The notes under the pieces: generated by a model
The model's input: the letters and a program-made list of their open reading frames with translations, nothing else
What the model was told of the DNA's origin: nothing
Databases searched by the model: none
Made by a program: the position numbers and the translations under genes
Shown: positions 12,205 through 24,703 of the stretch, piece by piece
How the letters are laid out: every line of letters begins with the position of its first letter
How positions within the stretch are numbered: position 1 is the first letter of the stretch
From: Rusavskia elegans
Lineage: Eukaryota; Ascomycota; Lecanoromycetes; Teloschistales; Teloschistaceae
NCBI GenBank assembly: GCA_011316305.1
Contig: SAUG01000063.1
Location: 186,001-250,000, forward strand
Length of the DNA stretch: 64,000 nt
Direction: 5' to 3'

Positions 12205-14476
12205 TAATTCTATATTTTAAATATCTTTCCTTCTAAAACTTTAATAAAATCCCGATTTTCGATATTATAATAATAATTAAATATTAAACTATTTTAATAT
12301 AAGAGTTTAAAGCTATTAAAATTACGTTTTAGAGTTCTATATCTAAAGATTTAAATATAAAAATAACTAATATATAGGACTAATATATATCGAGTTATTA
12401 TTTCGTAATATAAATCTACTTCGATACTAGAAAATATTTTTACTACTAAAAATCCGTAGAGAAACTTTTTATTTTTTTAATTTATAGGCCCGTTTTAGTA
12501 GCGAGAGTTACTATATTAAATATTATACTAATTCTATCCTAAAGACGGTACTATTCCGCCTATTTTTTAAATTTATTACTAAAACGTAAGCCGAGTTTTT
12601 TATTTATATCTAGTTTTTTCTATTTTTTTAACTTTAAACCGATATATTTATTTAAAACTATAGTTTCCTTTATCTAATCTTTTTAATACTACTTTAAATT
12701 TTTTATTTTCTAAAAGATTATTCTAGATTTACTAGTTAATATATTTACGTTTTAAATATTTTTAGTCGCCTTTAATTTAAATAGGATTACTTTATAGTAG
12801 AAGATTATTATTTTCTAGTCTATTAAGCCTCCCTTCGGCGGTAGAAAGACGAGATACGAGCTTCCTTTATAGTAGAAAATTGAATTCGGAGTTATTACTT
12901 CTCTATCGATATCTAAATATCTAGGTAAACTCCTTTATATTCTTTATTTACTATACGATACTCTACTATAGTAATTAAATAAAAGTTTAATAAATTATTA
13001 TAGCAGGTATTTTTTAAATAGTAGAACTATTCGCCTTTTTATACTTTTTCTTCGCGGTATTCGACGCTTTAACTCCCTTTATATATAAAGTAATTAGGCA
13101 ATTCCGGACCTTTTTTAGAGGGTTATTATAGATAATATATAAATATTTCTCTTTCTTCTAAATAGCTAGGCTTATTATCTTATTCTACGTAGTAAACTAG
13201 TCTGGAATTAAAAGATAATAAGTCTTTTCGCTCTATAGTTACTAGTAACTATATTTATTTTTACCTAGATATCCGACTCGTTTATATCTATTTATTTTAA
13301 TAAGATTATAACTAAATTACCTATATTTCTTCTTTATTAACTTATTATAAATAATATTAAGCCTCTATTTCTTAATAGTAGATATTATTTTCTTTTTCTT
13401 TTTAAAAGAAAATAATAATATATTAGTATTAGAAAATATAGATATATACTCGCTAGAATCTTTATTTTTATTTTCTAAATTAAAAAAATTAGAATTAGAA
13501 CCGATATAGAAGGTTTTTCGTTTTCTATTTTTCTTAGAGTTCTTTTTCCTAGTATTCTTATCTAGTTTATCTATATAACGGCCGGAGAAACCAGCCGAAA
13601 GCTCGTATTTCTATTTAATATAAACGCTAATATTCTTCCTTTTATTAATATTACTCTAATATTAAATAATTCTATTAATTTTTAACTAATTATTTAAATC
13701 CTTATATTAATCTTCGAAATCTTCTATTCTATTTAATAAATAAAAGTTTATAAATAACTATATAAAGTAGAAACTATTAGAAATAAAAGCTTTAGTTCTA
13801 ATCTTTTTAATAATATTATTAGTAAAGATATCGAAGCTAAAATTATTAGATATATTAGAACTTTTAGTAATAGTATTATCGATAGTATCCTCCCTCTAGT
13901 ATATATACTAGCTTATAGTATATAGCGCCGATAGAAAAATATAAATATCTTTTTTTTAAATAGTCTAGAAATTATTTCTAAAAAGGTTTACTATCTACTA
14001 GACCTATTTTTTAATAGTTTTTTTAATAGTTTTTTTTTTTATTATTTTCTTTTTAGATACCTTTTTTTCCTTTTTAGCTATCTCTTTTTTTTTAATAATA
14101 TCTTCGGCTTTAGCTTTAGCTAATTTTTACTTAAATATAGTAATATTAGCGGCTTTTTTATTATTAGTAGCTTTTTTTTTTCTAGTTTTTTTAGTAGCCT
14201 TTTTATTAGTAGTTTACTACTTCGCGACCTTTTTTTCGGCAGCTTTAGCTTTTTTAGCTATTTTTTTTTTATTATATCGACTTATTTTTTTAATAGCTTA
14301 GGTACTACCTACGTAGTTAAGGTAGAATTAGAAAAAGAAATTTAAGAAGCTTTAATAGCGGTAGTAGTAGTAGCGGTAGCGGAATTATAAATTTTATAAA
14401 AAGAAGATATATTAAATAAAGTAAAAAGTATATATAGCTTTAATTTAGCCGGATTAGAAAGGATAAATATACGCTA
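12205..14476 (-). pseudogene. Right body of the outer transposon, degenerate coding remnant
   Basis: CA/TG-depleted and A+T-rich. On the minus strand, 13990-14400 is rich in AAA/AAG and GCT codons (stretches such as KKATKKTRKKKAT), interrupted by stops. Further on (about 12500-13100) there are more frame fragments with no recognised motif. It probably was the main protein of the outer element, starting near the right TIR. Confidence 0.4.
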
Positions 14477-14589
14477 ATAAGATAGTAGAGGTTTAAATAT
14501 AGATAGTAGAGGTCTTAGGATTTCGCTATAAAATTTAGGTGGGTGGTGCGGGGAAAATCACGTTTTATCACTCTTTATTTCCCCTGGGG
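14477..14589 (-). repeat. Right terminal inverted repeat of the outer DNA transposon
   Basis: Reverse complement of the left arm at 2850-2962. It keeps more of its original C and G (GGGTGGGTGGTGCGGGG near 14538) than the left arm, so the two ends were mutated unequally. Confidence 0.88.
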
Positions 14590-15713
14590 TAGTGTGGGGA
14601 AACCTTACTGCATCGTTACAAGTGTTTGCAGCTGAAGTCGCTACAGACTCGCTAATCATACTGCTATCGGTCTCGATGGATCGATCTCTCAAATTGCCAG
14701 AAAGCGTGCCACCGCCAGTCTGCCGGCGGCTGGTCTTCATTCCGGGAACAAGGCCGCCATGGACAAAAGACTTCAACAGCTTGGTATCAGTTGAGGGATA
14801 TACTTGCAAGCCAACAACTAGGCTCTGCTGATACGAGGAAAATCGGAGTTGCAGACTTTCAATAATCATCTGATGCTACGCTCCATGCTGACCCCGTTGG
14901 ACCATCGGCTCACCGTTCACACTGTCAGCACGGTCCTTGTCCTAAAGGCAAGGACGAGCCCGATCTCCAATCCTTGGGTCCGGCAAGCGGCATGTATCCA
15001 CCCAGATGCATGGCAACGGTGCACAAAGCGTGGCTCGGAAGATTTACTGTGTAGAATTGGACCGATTATGCGCCCCAACGCTAAAGCTTCTACGGTGTCG
15101 GCACTCGGCAGGACCGTGTTATCAGTTCATTCCGAGCTTCTTCTGCCTACATGTTTCGCTTAGCCTCGATCACGAGCAACTTGAATCCTGCAAATTGGAA
15201 AACAGGCACCCGGTCAGATCCACTTGCATCGTTGTTCAGTCTAAGCTTCCCTGGGACATAGACCGCTTGTATTTACGACCGTCCATTTGATTCCGGTGCT
15301 ACATCGCCTGGTCCCGCCAGCTTCAGGGTAAGAGCGTTCTCGTATAAGGCCCCTGCTCTCTCTTTTTGTTCAAGCGTCCTTGACATGCTCCCAATTAGGA
15401 ATCTTGGCTTCTGCTGGATCCCAATGTCCGGCTTTGCTTCCTGGATAACGCTCATTCGTTTTCACTAGCGCCAGTATTTATCACGATATTCTTTGTAGCC
15501 CAGACTTGCCGTGGCTGCAGCCATCCGTATCCGAGCTTGCCTTGCCATGTTCTCTCTGCAGAGTATAATAAAGCTAGAACGTCGCCTCGTCAAGTCCTGG
15601 CTTTTACTCCTTGGCATATTCGTTCCTCGTTGTCAGTCATTCGTTCTCTTTCCTACTTTTAGAGTGTGCATTGCACCCGAGGCTATCGCTATTGCTGGTG
15701 ATATCCCTCCATA
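14590..15713. other. Intergenic between transposon and WSC gene
   Basis: Base composition returns to normal at once after the right TIR. Small open frames on both strands (14558-14869, 14849-15163, 15273-15455) resemble no known protein and overlap one another, so I call no gene. The last few hundred bases are the likely promoter of the WSC gene. Confidence 0.45.
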
Positions 15714-18700
15714 ATGTTGCAATCACTCACACGCCTTGTGGCATTGTCTGCGGCCGTTATACCGCAAGTTCTTGCTGCCGGGCCGACAGACAGTTATACG
15801 GACGCGGATCCAGCCCAGTCAGGATATTTACCTAATCATAATATGGACCCAGCTGTCGTCGACAGCTCAGAATTCGGTCTTCTGTGGTCGACCAAGTATA
15901 ATAATCTGGAACAGGTAAGGAACCCGCTTCGTCTATGCATTTGTGCAAGTATTGATCATTGGTGAACTGCAGTTCTATGCTAAACCGCTCGTTTACACGC
16001 CCAACGCCGGGGGCCCACAGATCGTTTTCATTGCCTCTTCCCAAAATTGGATTCGAACCATGAACGCCAAAACCGGTGCAGCGCTCAATGCTCGACAGGT
16101 TCACACGCCTTTCCTGCAGGCTGAAATCGGATGCACGGATATTCCTAACACCATCGGCATCATCGGGACGCCTGTCATTGATCCGGCCACCGACATTGCA
16201 TATTTCTTTGCCAAAACCTACATCCCCAATTTTCGAGCGGCAGGTAACACCGGGGTATTCAACGGTGTCTACTATTTCCACGGCGTCAACGTCAATACCC
16301 TGGAAGATGTCTTCCCACCAGTCCTGATTGACGGCTCACAAAGTGACAATGCTCCGGCCAAATACTTTGTTGGTGGTGTGATTTTGCAGCGACCCGCCTT
16401 GACGCAGATTGGCTCAGTTGTCTATGGTGGTTTTGGAGGTATGGCTTTTCCACAAATAATTCTGATCATACTTCCTCCGACAGAGACTAACAATTTGCAG
16501 GCCACTGCGACCTCTTCAATTACACCGGTGTTATCATTGGCGTCGACATCAATCAGAAAAAAGTGGTGACCAATTTCGCGGTGGAGTCTGGCCCCTTGGT
16601 TCCCCAGACCAACGTGTGGAATCAGAATGGCGGCGGTGGAGAAGGTGGTGTCTGGATGAGTGGCATGGCTTTGGCTACCGATGGCGCCAACCGACTCTTT
16701 TGGGTATCGGGCAACGGTGTTGCCCATGAGAATCAGGGTGTACCGGCATCTGGAAGCAGCGGTTGCAAAACGTTGGGTGAAGCCGCTGTCAACCTTGCCG
16801 TTGGAGAAGGCGGCAAACTATCTCTTACCGACTATTTCCAGCCATACGATTACCAGGGCATGGACGGAGGTGATCAAGACTTCGGTTCTGGAGGAGTCGC
16901 TCTTCTTGATCCCGGAACTTTCAAAGGTACTGGTGTTTCCAAAATCGCCGTGACTTCGGGCAAAAATGGAAAGATCTACATCCTCAACGCCAACAACCTC
17001 GGAGGCTACAAGCTCGGTCCTGGACAAACCGACGGGATCATTCAGACAATCGTCACCAACAAGGCGGTCTTTGGAGGAGTGGGTTCCTATCCGTTGGAAG
17101 GGGGCTACATCTACTCCACCCCGGTCGGCTACCCTACCTACGTCTACAAGCTTGGCTTTTCTGGTGCTGGTGTCCCAGTCTTCTCGCAAGTTGGTCGCAC
17201 GCCTGAAGCGTCGGCCGGTCGAGTCGGTGTCGGTATCCCTGTCATCACTACCAACCAAGGCAAGGAAGGGACGGCTATCCTATGGATGTGTGATCCAGAT
17301 GCAGGTCTCCGAGCATGGCATGCGGTCCCAGGCAGCGATGGTCTTTTGAAGCGGATCAACATCCCCCAAGTCAACGGTCTCAACAAGTTCCAGCGACCTG
17401 CGTTTGGGGACAGCCGACTCTACGTTACTGATGCTCAAGGCACCCTGTACTGCTTGGGTTCGCCCGTCAACTTGCCTCTCACCTGCTCTTCCCCAGTCAA
17501 CTTCGGGTCCGTGGCCCTGGGGAGTTCAGCCACGCAGACCGTTTCCTGCACAGCCAACATCCCCATCACTCGTATCAGTGATGTCACGGTTGGCGATGCT
17601 CACTTTGAGGTCAGCAACAACGACCTGCCCCAGGGCGCCATTGCCAAAGGCGCCACTTTCAATTTCCCTGTCAAGTGGAATCTCGAGACCACTACTGTCT
17701 CGAATGCGCAGAATGCTTCTTATGGAAACATTGCGCCAGGTATCAAGAGCACAGCCTTGACTCTTCAAACCATTAACGGCGTTGAAGGTTACTCTACCAA
17801 ATTCCCAATCAGCTTGACGGGTACCCAAGTGTCGCAGAAGCCTTTCCTTGTGATTGCTCCGATCACGGTCGATTATAGCGGTGTTGTCATCACTGACCCT
17901 GACGATATTCCCACAGTCAGCCTGCCATTCGTTATTTCTAACGCAGGTATTGGGCCAATGACGATCACTGGTTATGCGTTTACCAATGACGAGCTTGACA
18001 ATAACCCTGATTATACCAATGTTACATTCGGGCAGCAGCCTTACATCCTCGGTGAAGGCTTTTCATCGAACAACCTGCCGCCAGTGGGAACGGTGATTCC
18101 AGGAGGAGGGGAGATCTCGGTGGATTCCATGTTTACCCCAACGGCCATTGGGACCTACAACTCCTACTTTTTCGTCTACAGCGACGGAGGCAGGGCTTTT
18201 ACTATCCTCGAAGGGTCTGCATCGACTGCACCAATCGCCAACTTCTCCATCAGCACCAGCGAAGGCGGCTGGCTACCCGAGCAGAATATCATCATGGACT
18301 TCGGAAAGGTGGCCCCTGGAAGCACCTCGTCAAGACAGATTCGAATATGCAATGAGGGAGGTTCAGTCCTCCAGATCTCGAAGAGTAAACCCCCGAACGG
18401 AGTTTTCCGCCCGGAGGATCCCAACGCACTTCACGAATCTCAAGACATCCCAGTCAACAGCTGCGCGTATGCTACGGTACTCTTTGTCACGAACGCTGAA
18501 CAGCCCAATTCGCCCGATCAGACATTTACTAATTCCTGGACTTTGAACACCGACGACATCAACTTTGGAGTGCACGAGGTGCAAATCACTGGAACGGTGG
18601 TGTCTCGCAAGATTGGACCTACGAATCCTACCGGGAGCCCTGTGTACGAGTATTTGGGTTGTTACCATGACATCAAGCCGGCAGGTCGCCTGCTTGTGCC

Positions 18701-21700
18701 CCAAGTATATGCTGACAATCAGAACACCAATGGTCGGTGCCAGACTGTGTGCAACAACGGCAATTACGTCTTCTCCGGGACCGAGTACCAAACCGAGTGC
18801 TATTGCGGCAACACACCACCCGCCAATGTGTACAAGTCGGATGAAATCTTCTGCAACTATGGGTGTTCTGGCGACTCGTCCGAGACATGTGGTGGTCTCC
18901 AAGTGGGCGCGGGTGGCTTCATCAGCATTTACTATGATCCTACTCGGTTCACACCAAGTGACAACGATACCTCGGGTACAGGTCCTGGCAGCGGTGCTCC
19001 TCAGACTGTCAAGCAGGTTGGTAACTACAATTACCTTGGTTGTTATTCCGAAGCGACCCAAGGCCGTGCTCTATCCGGCAAAACTCCTGCTATCCCAGCT
19101 GATGGCACCACCCTTGAATCTTGTGAGGCATCGTGTCAAGGCTATCAATACTTTGGCGTGGAATTTGCAAATGAATGCTACTGTGGCAATACCATCAATG
19201 CAGGATCAGTTGCTCAAGCCAGCGACGATGTCGACACTAACGGCTGCTCCATGCTTTGTGGAGGTAATCAGACCGAGTACTGCGGTGGTGCTAATCGGAT
19301 TGATATGTATCAGCTGAACGCTTCTGCTCCAGTGCCCACGGGCACTCCCACCGACCCAACCTCGCCGCCCACACCGACTGGAGGTCCTTCCAACGCAGCT
19401 TCAATCGGTGCATGGGATTACCTAGGCTGCTATACTGAAGGCACCAACGGCCGAGCACTGAGCGGCAAACTCAACCCAGTTCCTGCAGCGACGCTCACCA
19501 ACGAGCTCTGTGCAGCAGCCTGCACTGGCTTCAGCTATTTCGGTACAGAGTTCAGTGGTGAGTGCTATTGCGGTAACACCTTTGGCGCTGGGGCTGTAGT
19601 TGCCATCGATGGCGGCTGTTCGATGACTTGCAACGGCAACGCTCAGGAATATTGCGGTGGTCCCAACCGGTTGACAACCTACAAGCTGAACACCAATTCG
19701 ACCTCAACCTCGACCGCTACAAGAACTACCTCAGCATCGGCGACTGCAACCGTGCCAGCTGGTCCTGCCATCAAGAACACTATCAGCACTTGGGGTTACT
19801 ATGGTTGCATGACGGAAGGAACCAATGGTCGGGCGCTCAGCGGCCTCTTGAACCCTGTCGGAGGTGCTACTCTGACCTTGGAAATATGTGCTGCAGCCTG
19901 TGCTGGATACACCTACTTTGGCACCGAGTATTCAGGTGAATGTTACTGCGGCAATACTTTCGGGGCAGGATCCATCTTGGCGACTGGTGGCAATGATGCC
20001 GCTGCCAGTGGATGTTCCATGCTTTGCAACGGTGACCAGCTCGAATATTGCGGCGGTCCCAACAGGCTTTCCACCTACAAGGTCAATTCAACTCTCGCCA
20101 CTAGCAGCAGCACAACGACGACTGGTATAACAACCGTCACGACGGGTGGTATTTCTACCTCAGCCAGCACCTTGGCCACACCGACTCCTACTGGACCCAT
20201 TACTGTTCAGACTCTTGCTGGACCCATTACTGTTCAGACTCTTGCTGGCTATACATACTTGGGCTGCTACAGCGAGGCCACCAACAATCGAGCCTTGTCT
20301 GATCTCCAAAACCCCATCACCGCGGTCAGGGTCTCGGTCGAGGCCTGTTCAGCTGCATGCTCCAAGTACACCTTCTTTGGCGTTGAATATGTAAGTCATC
20401 CATGAGCGCTTTTCCCCTGAGGTCCCCCCGTCTTTGAAATTGCAAGAGTTGCCACCTAATTGATGAAACAATGCTGACTCTAAATGCCTAGTCTGGCGAG
20501 TGCTATTGCGGCAATACCATCAACGCTGGCTCTGCCAAGGTCGCCGGCAATACCGAAGCCGCGACGGGTTGCAACATGCTCTGCAATGCCAACGCCCTTG
20601 AATATTGTGGTGGACCCAATCGACTGAACATGTACCAAGTGGATACCTCCAACGCCACGGTTCTATTGGATTCGACTATTTTTACAACCTCGCAAAGTTC
20701 GACGACTTCTTCATCTTCAACAGACGCATCTACCACCACTACGTCTAGCAGCACAGGCTTCCCCACTACTTCTAGCAGCACAGGCTCCTCCACCACTACT
20801 TCTAGCAGCACAGGCTCGCCCACTACTTCTAGCAGGACAGGCTCCCCCACTACTTCTAGCAGCACAGGTTCTTCCACCACTAATTCTAGCAGCACAGGCT
20901 CTTCCACCACTACTTCTAGCAGCACAGGCTCCCCCACTACAAGTGCAAGCTCGACAACAACAACCACCAGCAGTTCAAGCTCAACCAGCACCTCCAAGAC
21001 TTCAACATCCACCTCCCCAACATCCACTACCCCGACTTCCTCATCCACCGCAAACACCTCATCTTCAACAACCACAAGAGCAACCTCCAGCACCACCACC
21101 ACATCCTCCTCCTCCACCTCCAAAACCTCTACCACCAGCACAACAACCTCCTCTACAACCTACTCGCCCACCCCCGGTTCCCTCCTCAACAAATTCTCCT
21201 ACCTCGGCTGCGCCAACGAAACCACCCCCCGCGCCCTCTCGTCCGCGTCCTTTTCCTCCACTACCAGCATGACCCTCTCCTCCTGCCTCTCCTTCTGCGC
21301 CTCCTCCACAAACAACTACGCCCTCGCCGCGCTCGAAAACGGCTCCGAATGCTACTGCGGTAACGGCCTGCAGTCCTACTCTGCCGTTGGCTTCACGGGC
21401 TGCAATAAACCCTGCTCCGGGAACAAGACGGAAATATGCGGCGGCTCCTCACGCCTGAGCGTATGGAACTACACGGAGTATATACCGCCGACTACGGTTA
21501 GGCAGGTGGGGACGTACCTCTCTCAAGGCTGTTTCCCCGAAGCCTCCAACGGCCGCCTGCTCAGTTCCTCATCATACACCAATAAAACGGGCATGACGGT
21601 CGAATCGTGCGTCAACTTCTGTTCCGGATCCAATTCTCCTTACGCTGGTCTAGAGTTCGGACAGGAATGCTACTGCGGCTCCTCCCTCCCCACAACCGCC

Positions 21701-21982
21701 CAGAGCACAGATCTCGCGAAATGCAACATGTTGTGCAAAGGCAATAACAGGGAGTTCTGCGGCGCGCAGAGTTTGCTGAATGTTTATAAGGATACGCCGG
21801 GGAGTGTGAGCGCGGAGGGGGTGCCGAAGACGGTGAATGCGGTTAATAAGGCTGTGGTGGTTGCGAATACGACTGTGGCGAAGACGAAGAGGGAGGTGCT
21901 GGGGGAGGGGTTGGGGGATGGTGTGATGAGGAGGTTAAGGTTGAGGTGGGAGAGGGGGGCGAAGGGGGTTGTGGGGAGGTAG
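15714..21982 (+). CDS. Large secreted protein: PQQ-like propeller, HYDIN-like Ig domains and seven WSC domains
   Basis: Exons 15714-15914, 15973-16438, 16501-20390 and 20492-21982 give 2015 residues. Introns are 58, 62 and 101 bp; the second has a GACTAAC branch site. The N-terminus (MLQSLTRLVALSAAVIPQVLAA) is a signal peptide. Residues about 60-540 look like a quinoprotein-type beta-propeller (TMNAKTGAALNARQVH, LYVTDAQGTLYCLG). About 545-900 carry Ig-like repeats (FGSVALGSS, FGKVAPGSTSSRQI). WSC domains, with CYCGN and EYCGG signatures, start near 938, 1065, 1193, 1320, 1472, 1753 and 1859; the fifth spans intron 3. A Ser/Thr-rich, minisatellite-coded linker (about 1570-1750), likely O-glycosylated, separates WSC5 from WSC6. 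WSC domains are thought to bind glucans, so a role at the cell wall or in the secretome is inferred. No transmembrane helix or GPI signal is visible at the end. Confidence 0.9.
20193..20246 (+). repeat. 27-bp tandem duplication inside WSC gene
   Basis: Two perfect 27-bp units encode GPITVQTLA twice in the linker before WSC domain 5. The lack of difference points to a recent duplication. Confidence 0.85.
20745..20943 (+). repeat. 27/30-bp minisatellite coding a Ser/Thr linker
   Basis: Seven units begin TCTAGCAGCACAGGCT (one has AGGACAGG) and are followed by 11 or 14 variable bases of the CCCACTACT type. All units are multiples of three, so copy number can change without breaking the frame. 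They encode SSSTGSPTT and SSSTGSSTTT variants. Confidence 0.9.
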
Positions 21983-22388
21983 TTGAGTTATAGGGCGCGG
22001 GGGGCAGGTTTTAACGAGTGTATGACTTTTTTTCTGCTATAAGATGTACATACATACTATATTATAAAGATCGAATCTCTTTTACGCCTTATAAAATCTG
22101 AGTTTAAGATCGAACGATTCAGGGGATTTTTACCTTTAGACGCAGGGGGCGCCAGCTGTACTATGCTACGGGCTTTAGAGTGAAGTAGCTATACAAGACA
22201 ATAGAGCTCCAACCTTTTCCTTGGCCTGAATTTGGGTTTACATATAACTAATAAACTATGGGTCGAGTGCATACTAGGGGGCTAGTGGTAATTTAGCGCG
22301 CGGGATTGATACGGTCGGCGGCAGACACCTAATAACGCAGTTCTATCTTCGCGGTGGATTATCGCGTCACTCCAAGCTCATCAGCATC
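21983..22388. other. Intergenic between WSC gene and UBR7-like gene
   Basis: 3' end of the WSC gene and promoter of the next one. The second copy of a short dispersed repeat lies at 22311-22347. Nothing else seen. Confidence 0.5.
22311..22347 (+). repeat. Short dispersed repeat, copy 2
   Basis: Matches 1962-1997 (ACGGTCGGCGGCAGA, then CGCAGTTCTAT). It lies 42-78 bp before the start codon of the UBR7-like gene. Confidence 0.5.
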
Positions 22389-24164
22389 ATGGAGAACAAA
22401 GACAGTGAACATAACGAGCACCGCCTTGGACGCGCTGACTCACATGACTCGCAGACTGCTTCTGAGTATGCGCTTCCTTGTGTACATACGGTGATGATAC
22501 GGAGAGCTGACCGACTTATAGGTTCATCAACAGTCAACTCCAGCTCGAAGCTGATGCGCGCGAAGCTCTACCCTATGTCAGTCCTAATTTTCTTACCAGC
22601 TGTAGCAAGGAAGTTGATCAGATGTAGGCCTTCGATCACTGCACGCAACCTCTCGGGCCCCTTCGCCAAAACCTCTTCTCCTGCCTAACCTGCAATCCGC
22701 CCCCTGGGTCTACCTCCGAGCCCTACACCCCGGCTGGGGTATGCTACTCATGCTCGATCGCATGCCATGGTGAACATGAACTCGTCGAACTCTTCAACAG
22801 GCGGAACTTCACATGCGATTGTGGTACGACACGATTACCGGCCACTTCACCATGTACACTGCGCTTAGACCCCGTCACGGGTATCAAGGGTCCCGTGCAC
22901 TCACAGCCAGCTGCAGAAGGCAATACGTACAATCAAAACTTCAGGAATAGGTTCTGTGGATGCAAAGAGCTATACGATGCTCATACCGAGAAGGGGACAA
23001 TGTTCCAATGCCTGGGGCTGGCTGGAGAAAGTGAGGGTGGATGTGGTGAAGATTGGTGGCACCCAGAATGCATCTTAGGGCACGGGAGAAACCGTCCTCG
23101 GACTAAGAAGACCGAGTCTTCATCCGAGCCTTCACCCGAGTCGACGCATGAGTCTTTGGGCAACGGCTCAGACCCAACCGCTGATCAGCGAGAGGAGGAA
23201 GAAGATCATGGGGACGAGGAATTGCCACCAGGGTTTCCCGCCGAAGATGACTTCGAGACCTTTGTTTGCTACAAGTGCGTCGACGCGAATCCATGGATCA
23301 AGCGATATGCATCGTCTACTGGATTTCTACCACCCGTACTGAAGAGTGAAGAGAAAACATCAGAAGGCCACCCCAAGCTAGGCGACAATCGATCAGGGAA
23401 TGGAACTACGACTACAGCAGCAACTCATCAAGACACCGTGCATGACGTTCCAAATGGCAGTGCGGACGGCACGTATGCAGAAACCAATTCGATCATGAGT
23501 CCAGGAGCCAATCCTTTGAAACGTCGAGCGGACGACGACGAAGAAAGTCATGATCTGACGCGACCTAAGAAAACAAAGAACGAGGCCAATCAGAATTGCT
23601 ACTACGAGAGTCTCCCCCAGCCAGGAGACAAAATAGTCTCCCTGTTCCTGAAGGAAGATTTCCGAGATCACTTCTGTCGGTGCGCCAATTGCTACCCTAA
23701 TCTCCGGAAGCACCCTCAGCTTCTGGAGGAAGAAGAGTCATACGAGCCACCGTTATCGGAGGAAGAAGAGAACGGTGGAGGTAGCGTTGGGACTGGAAGC
23801 TTGCTGGATCGAGGGGAGGCTGCCCTCAACAACGTTGACCGAGTCAGGGCGATAGGTGAGGCATTGTTTTCGCTCACCTTGTTTCAAGCGCTAATTTCAT
23901 TACAGAGGGTGTGATGGTATACAACCATCTCAAGGACAAGGTCAAGAGCTTCCTGCAGCCGTTCGCCGAGAGCGGGCAAGCGGTCGGGGCGGAAGATATC
24001 AAAGCGTATTTCGAGAAGCTGCGAGGGGACGAGCAAGCGATCAAGTCAGCCGCAATGGCAGGATCAGAGCCTGGCAATGAAGATAATCGACGAGAGCAAA
24101 GTGGTAAGCCTCTTGTTGCAATTTCCAGTGCGACACGAGCTGAATTGTGTATCTAGGATACTGA
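22389..24164 (+). CDS. UBR7: UBR7/Mlo2-type protein with UBR zinc finger and PHD finger
   Basis: Exons 22389-22465, 22522-22576, 22628-23855, 23906-24103 and 24157-24164 give 521 residues. The last exon adds only part of a Gly codon, Tyr and the stop. The N-terminal part has QLQLEADAREALPYAF, the usual lead-in, then a Cys/His-rich UBR-type zinc finger (CLTCNPPP, CYSCSIACHGEHE, FTCDCGT). Next comes a PHD-like finger (FCGCKELYD, DWWHPECILG, FVCYKC) split by an acidic stretch. A conserved tail reads EGVMVYNHLKDKVKSFLQPF and AVGAEDIKAYFEKLRGD. UBR7 is described as a histone H2B ubiquitin ligase in animals; Mlo2 is the fission yeast relative. Nuclear ubiquitin-related function is inferred. If the last intron is retained, the protein ends a few codons later at 24156. 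Confidence 0.9.
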
Positions 24165-24703
24165 AAAAGGGTCTGGTCTGAAGCTCGGAATCAGCCTCTC
24201 CCTACGGTGATTCCCCGTCTATACTCTGTATTGGATCATATTCGATGAATCTTCTACAGCCAGCATTATTTAGCAAGCATGCAGTTGGTTGAGCGATGGC
24301 GGTGCGTCGGCAGACTCGGCCGAAGGATGCGACCCCAATCATCAGCTGAAAGATAGTTCTTTATAATCCCAACCACCTGAAACCTTGCATCAATCACATG
24401 CAGCTGTCGAGTTGGGTCGAGGACGTGTGCAAGCTTTTCCGGTGATTGGTGAAGCTGTTGGCGGCTCGCTCCGTCCACGCGCGCTTTCCCCAGAGGGAGC
24501 CGTCTCCTCACAGGGCTGAGGATTCCCATGACCATCATCGGACCGGAACGTCATAACAATTAATTATGTCCCTGTCCCTTGACCCATGTATGCATTGCTC
24601 TGTTTACTAGCCGGTGGAGACTTTACCAGATGCCCATTCATCGTTAAAAGACCCTCGATCTCTCAATCTATCATGGCATCCCGGCTGTATCATTGTTGCC
24701 AAC

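Larger units (their letters stand above)
2850..14589. mobile_element. Outer DNA transposon with about 110-bp TIRs, RIP-mutated, carrying nested insertions
   Basis: The two ends are near-perfect inverted repeats starting CCCCAGGGGAAA at 2850 and, reversed, at 14589. Both ends are flanked by TA (2848-2849 and 14590-14591), which suggests a TA target-site duplication. The full span is 11,740 bp; without the Gypsy element and the 520-bp element it would be about 3.8 kb. The interior is very A+T-rich with TG and CA almost absent and many stops, as RIP leaves. On the minus strand around 14000-14400 a lysine/alanine-rich frame remains; on the plus strand a frame ends near 4231. A TA duplication would fit Tc1/mariner-like elements, but no catalytic motif could be read, so the superfamily is not assigned. 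The outermost TIR bases remain unmutated. Confidence 0.85.

Noticed and set aside
20745..20943. Regular repeats resembling a CRISPR array
   Set aside because: Units are contiguous coding repeats of 27/30 bp in a eukaryotic gene, without spacers.
20503..21141. 212-codon minus-strand frame rich in Val/Glu/Leu
   Set aside because: Antisense shadow of the Ser/Thr minisatellite and WSC domain of the large plus-strand gene.
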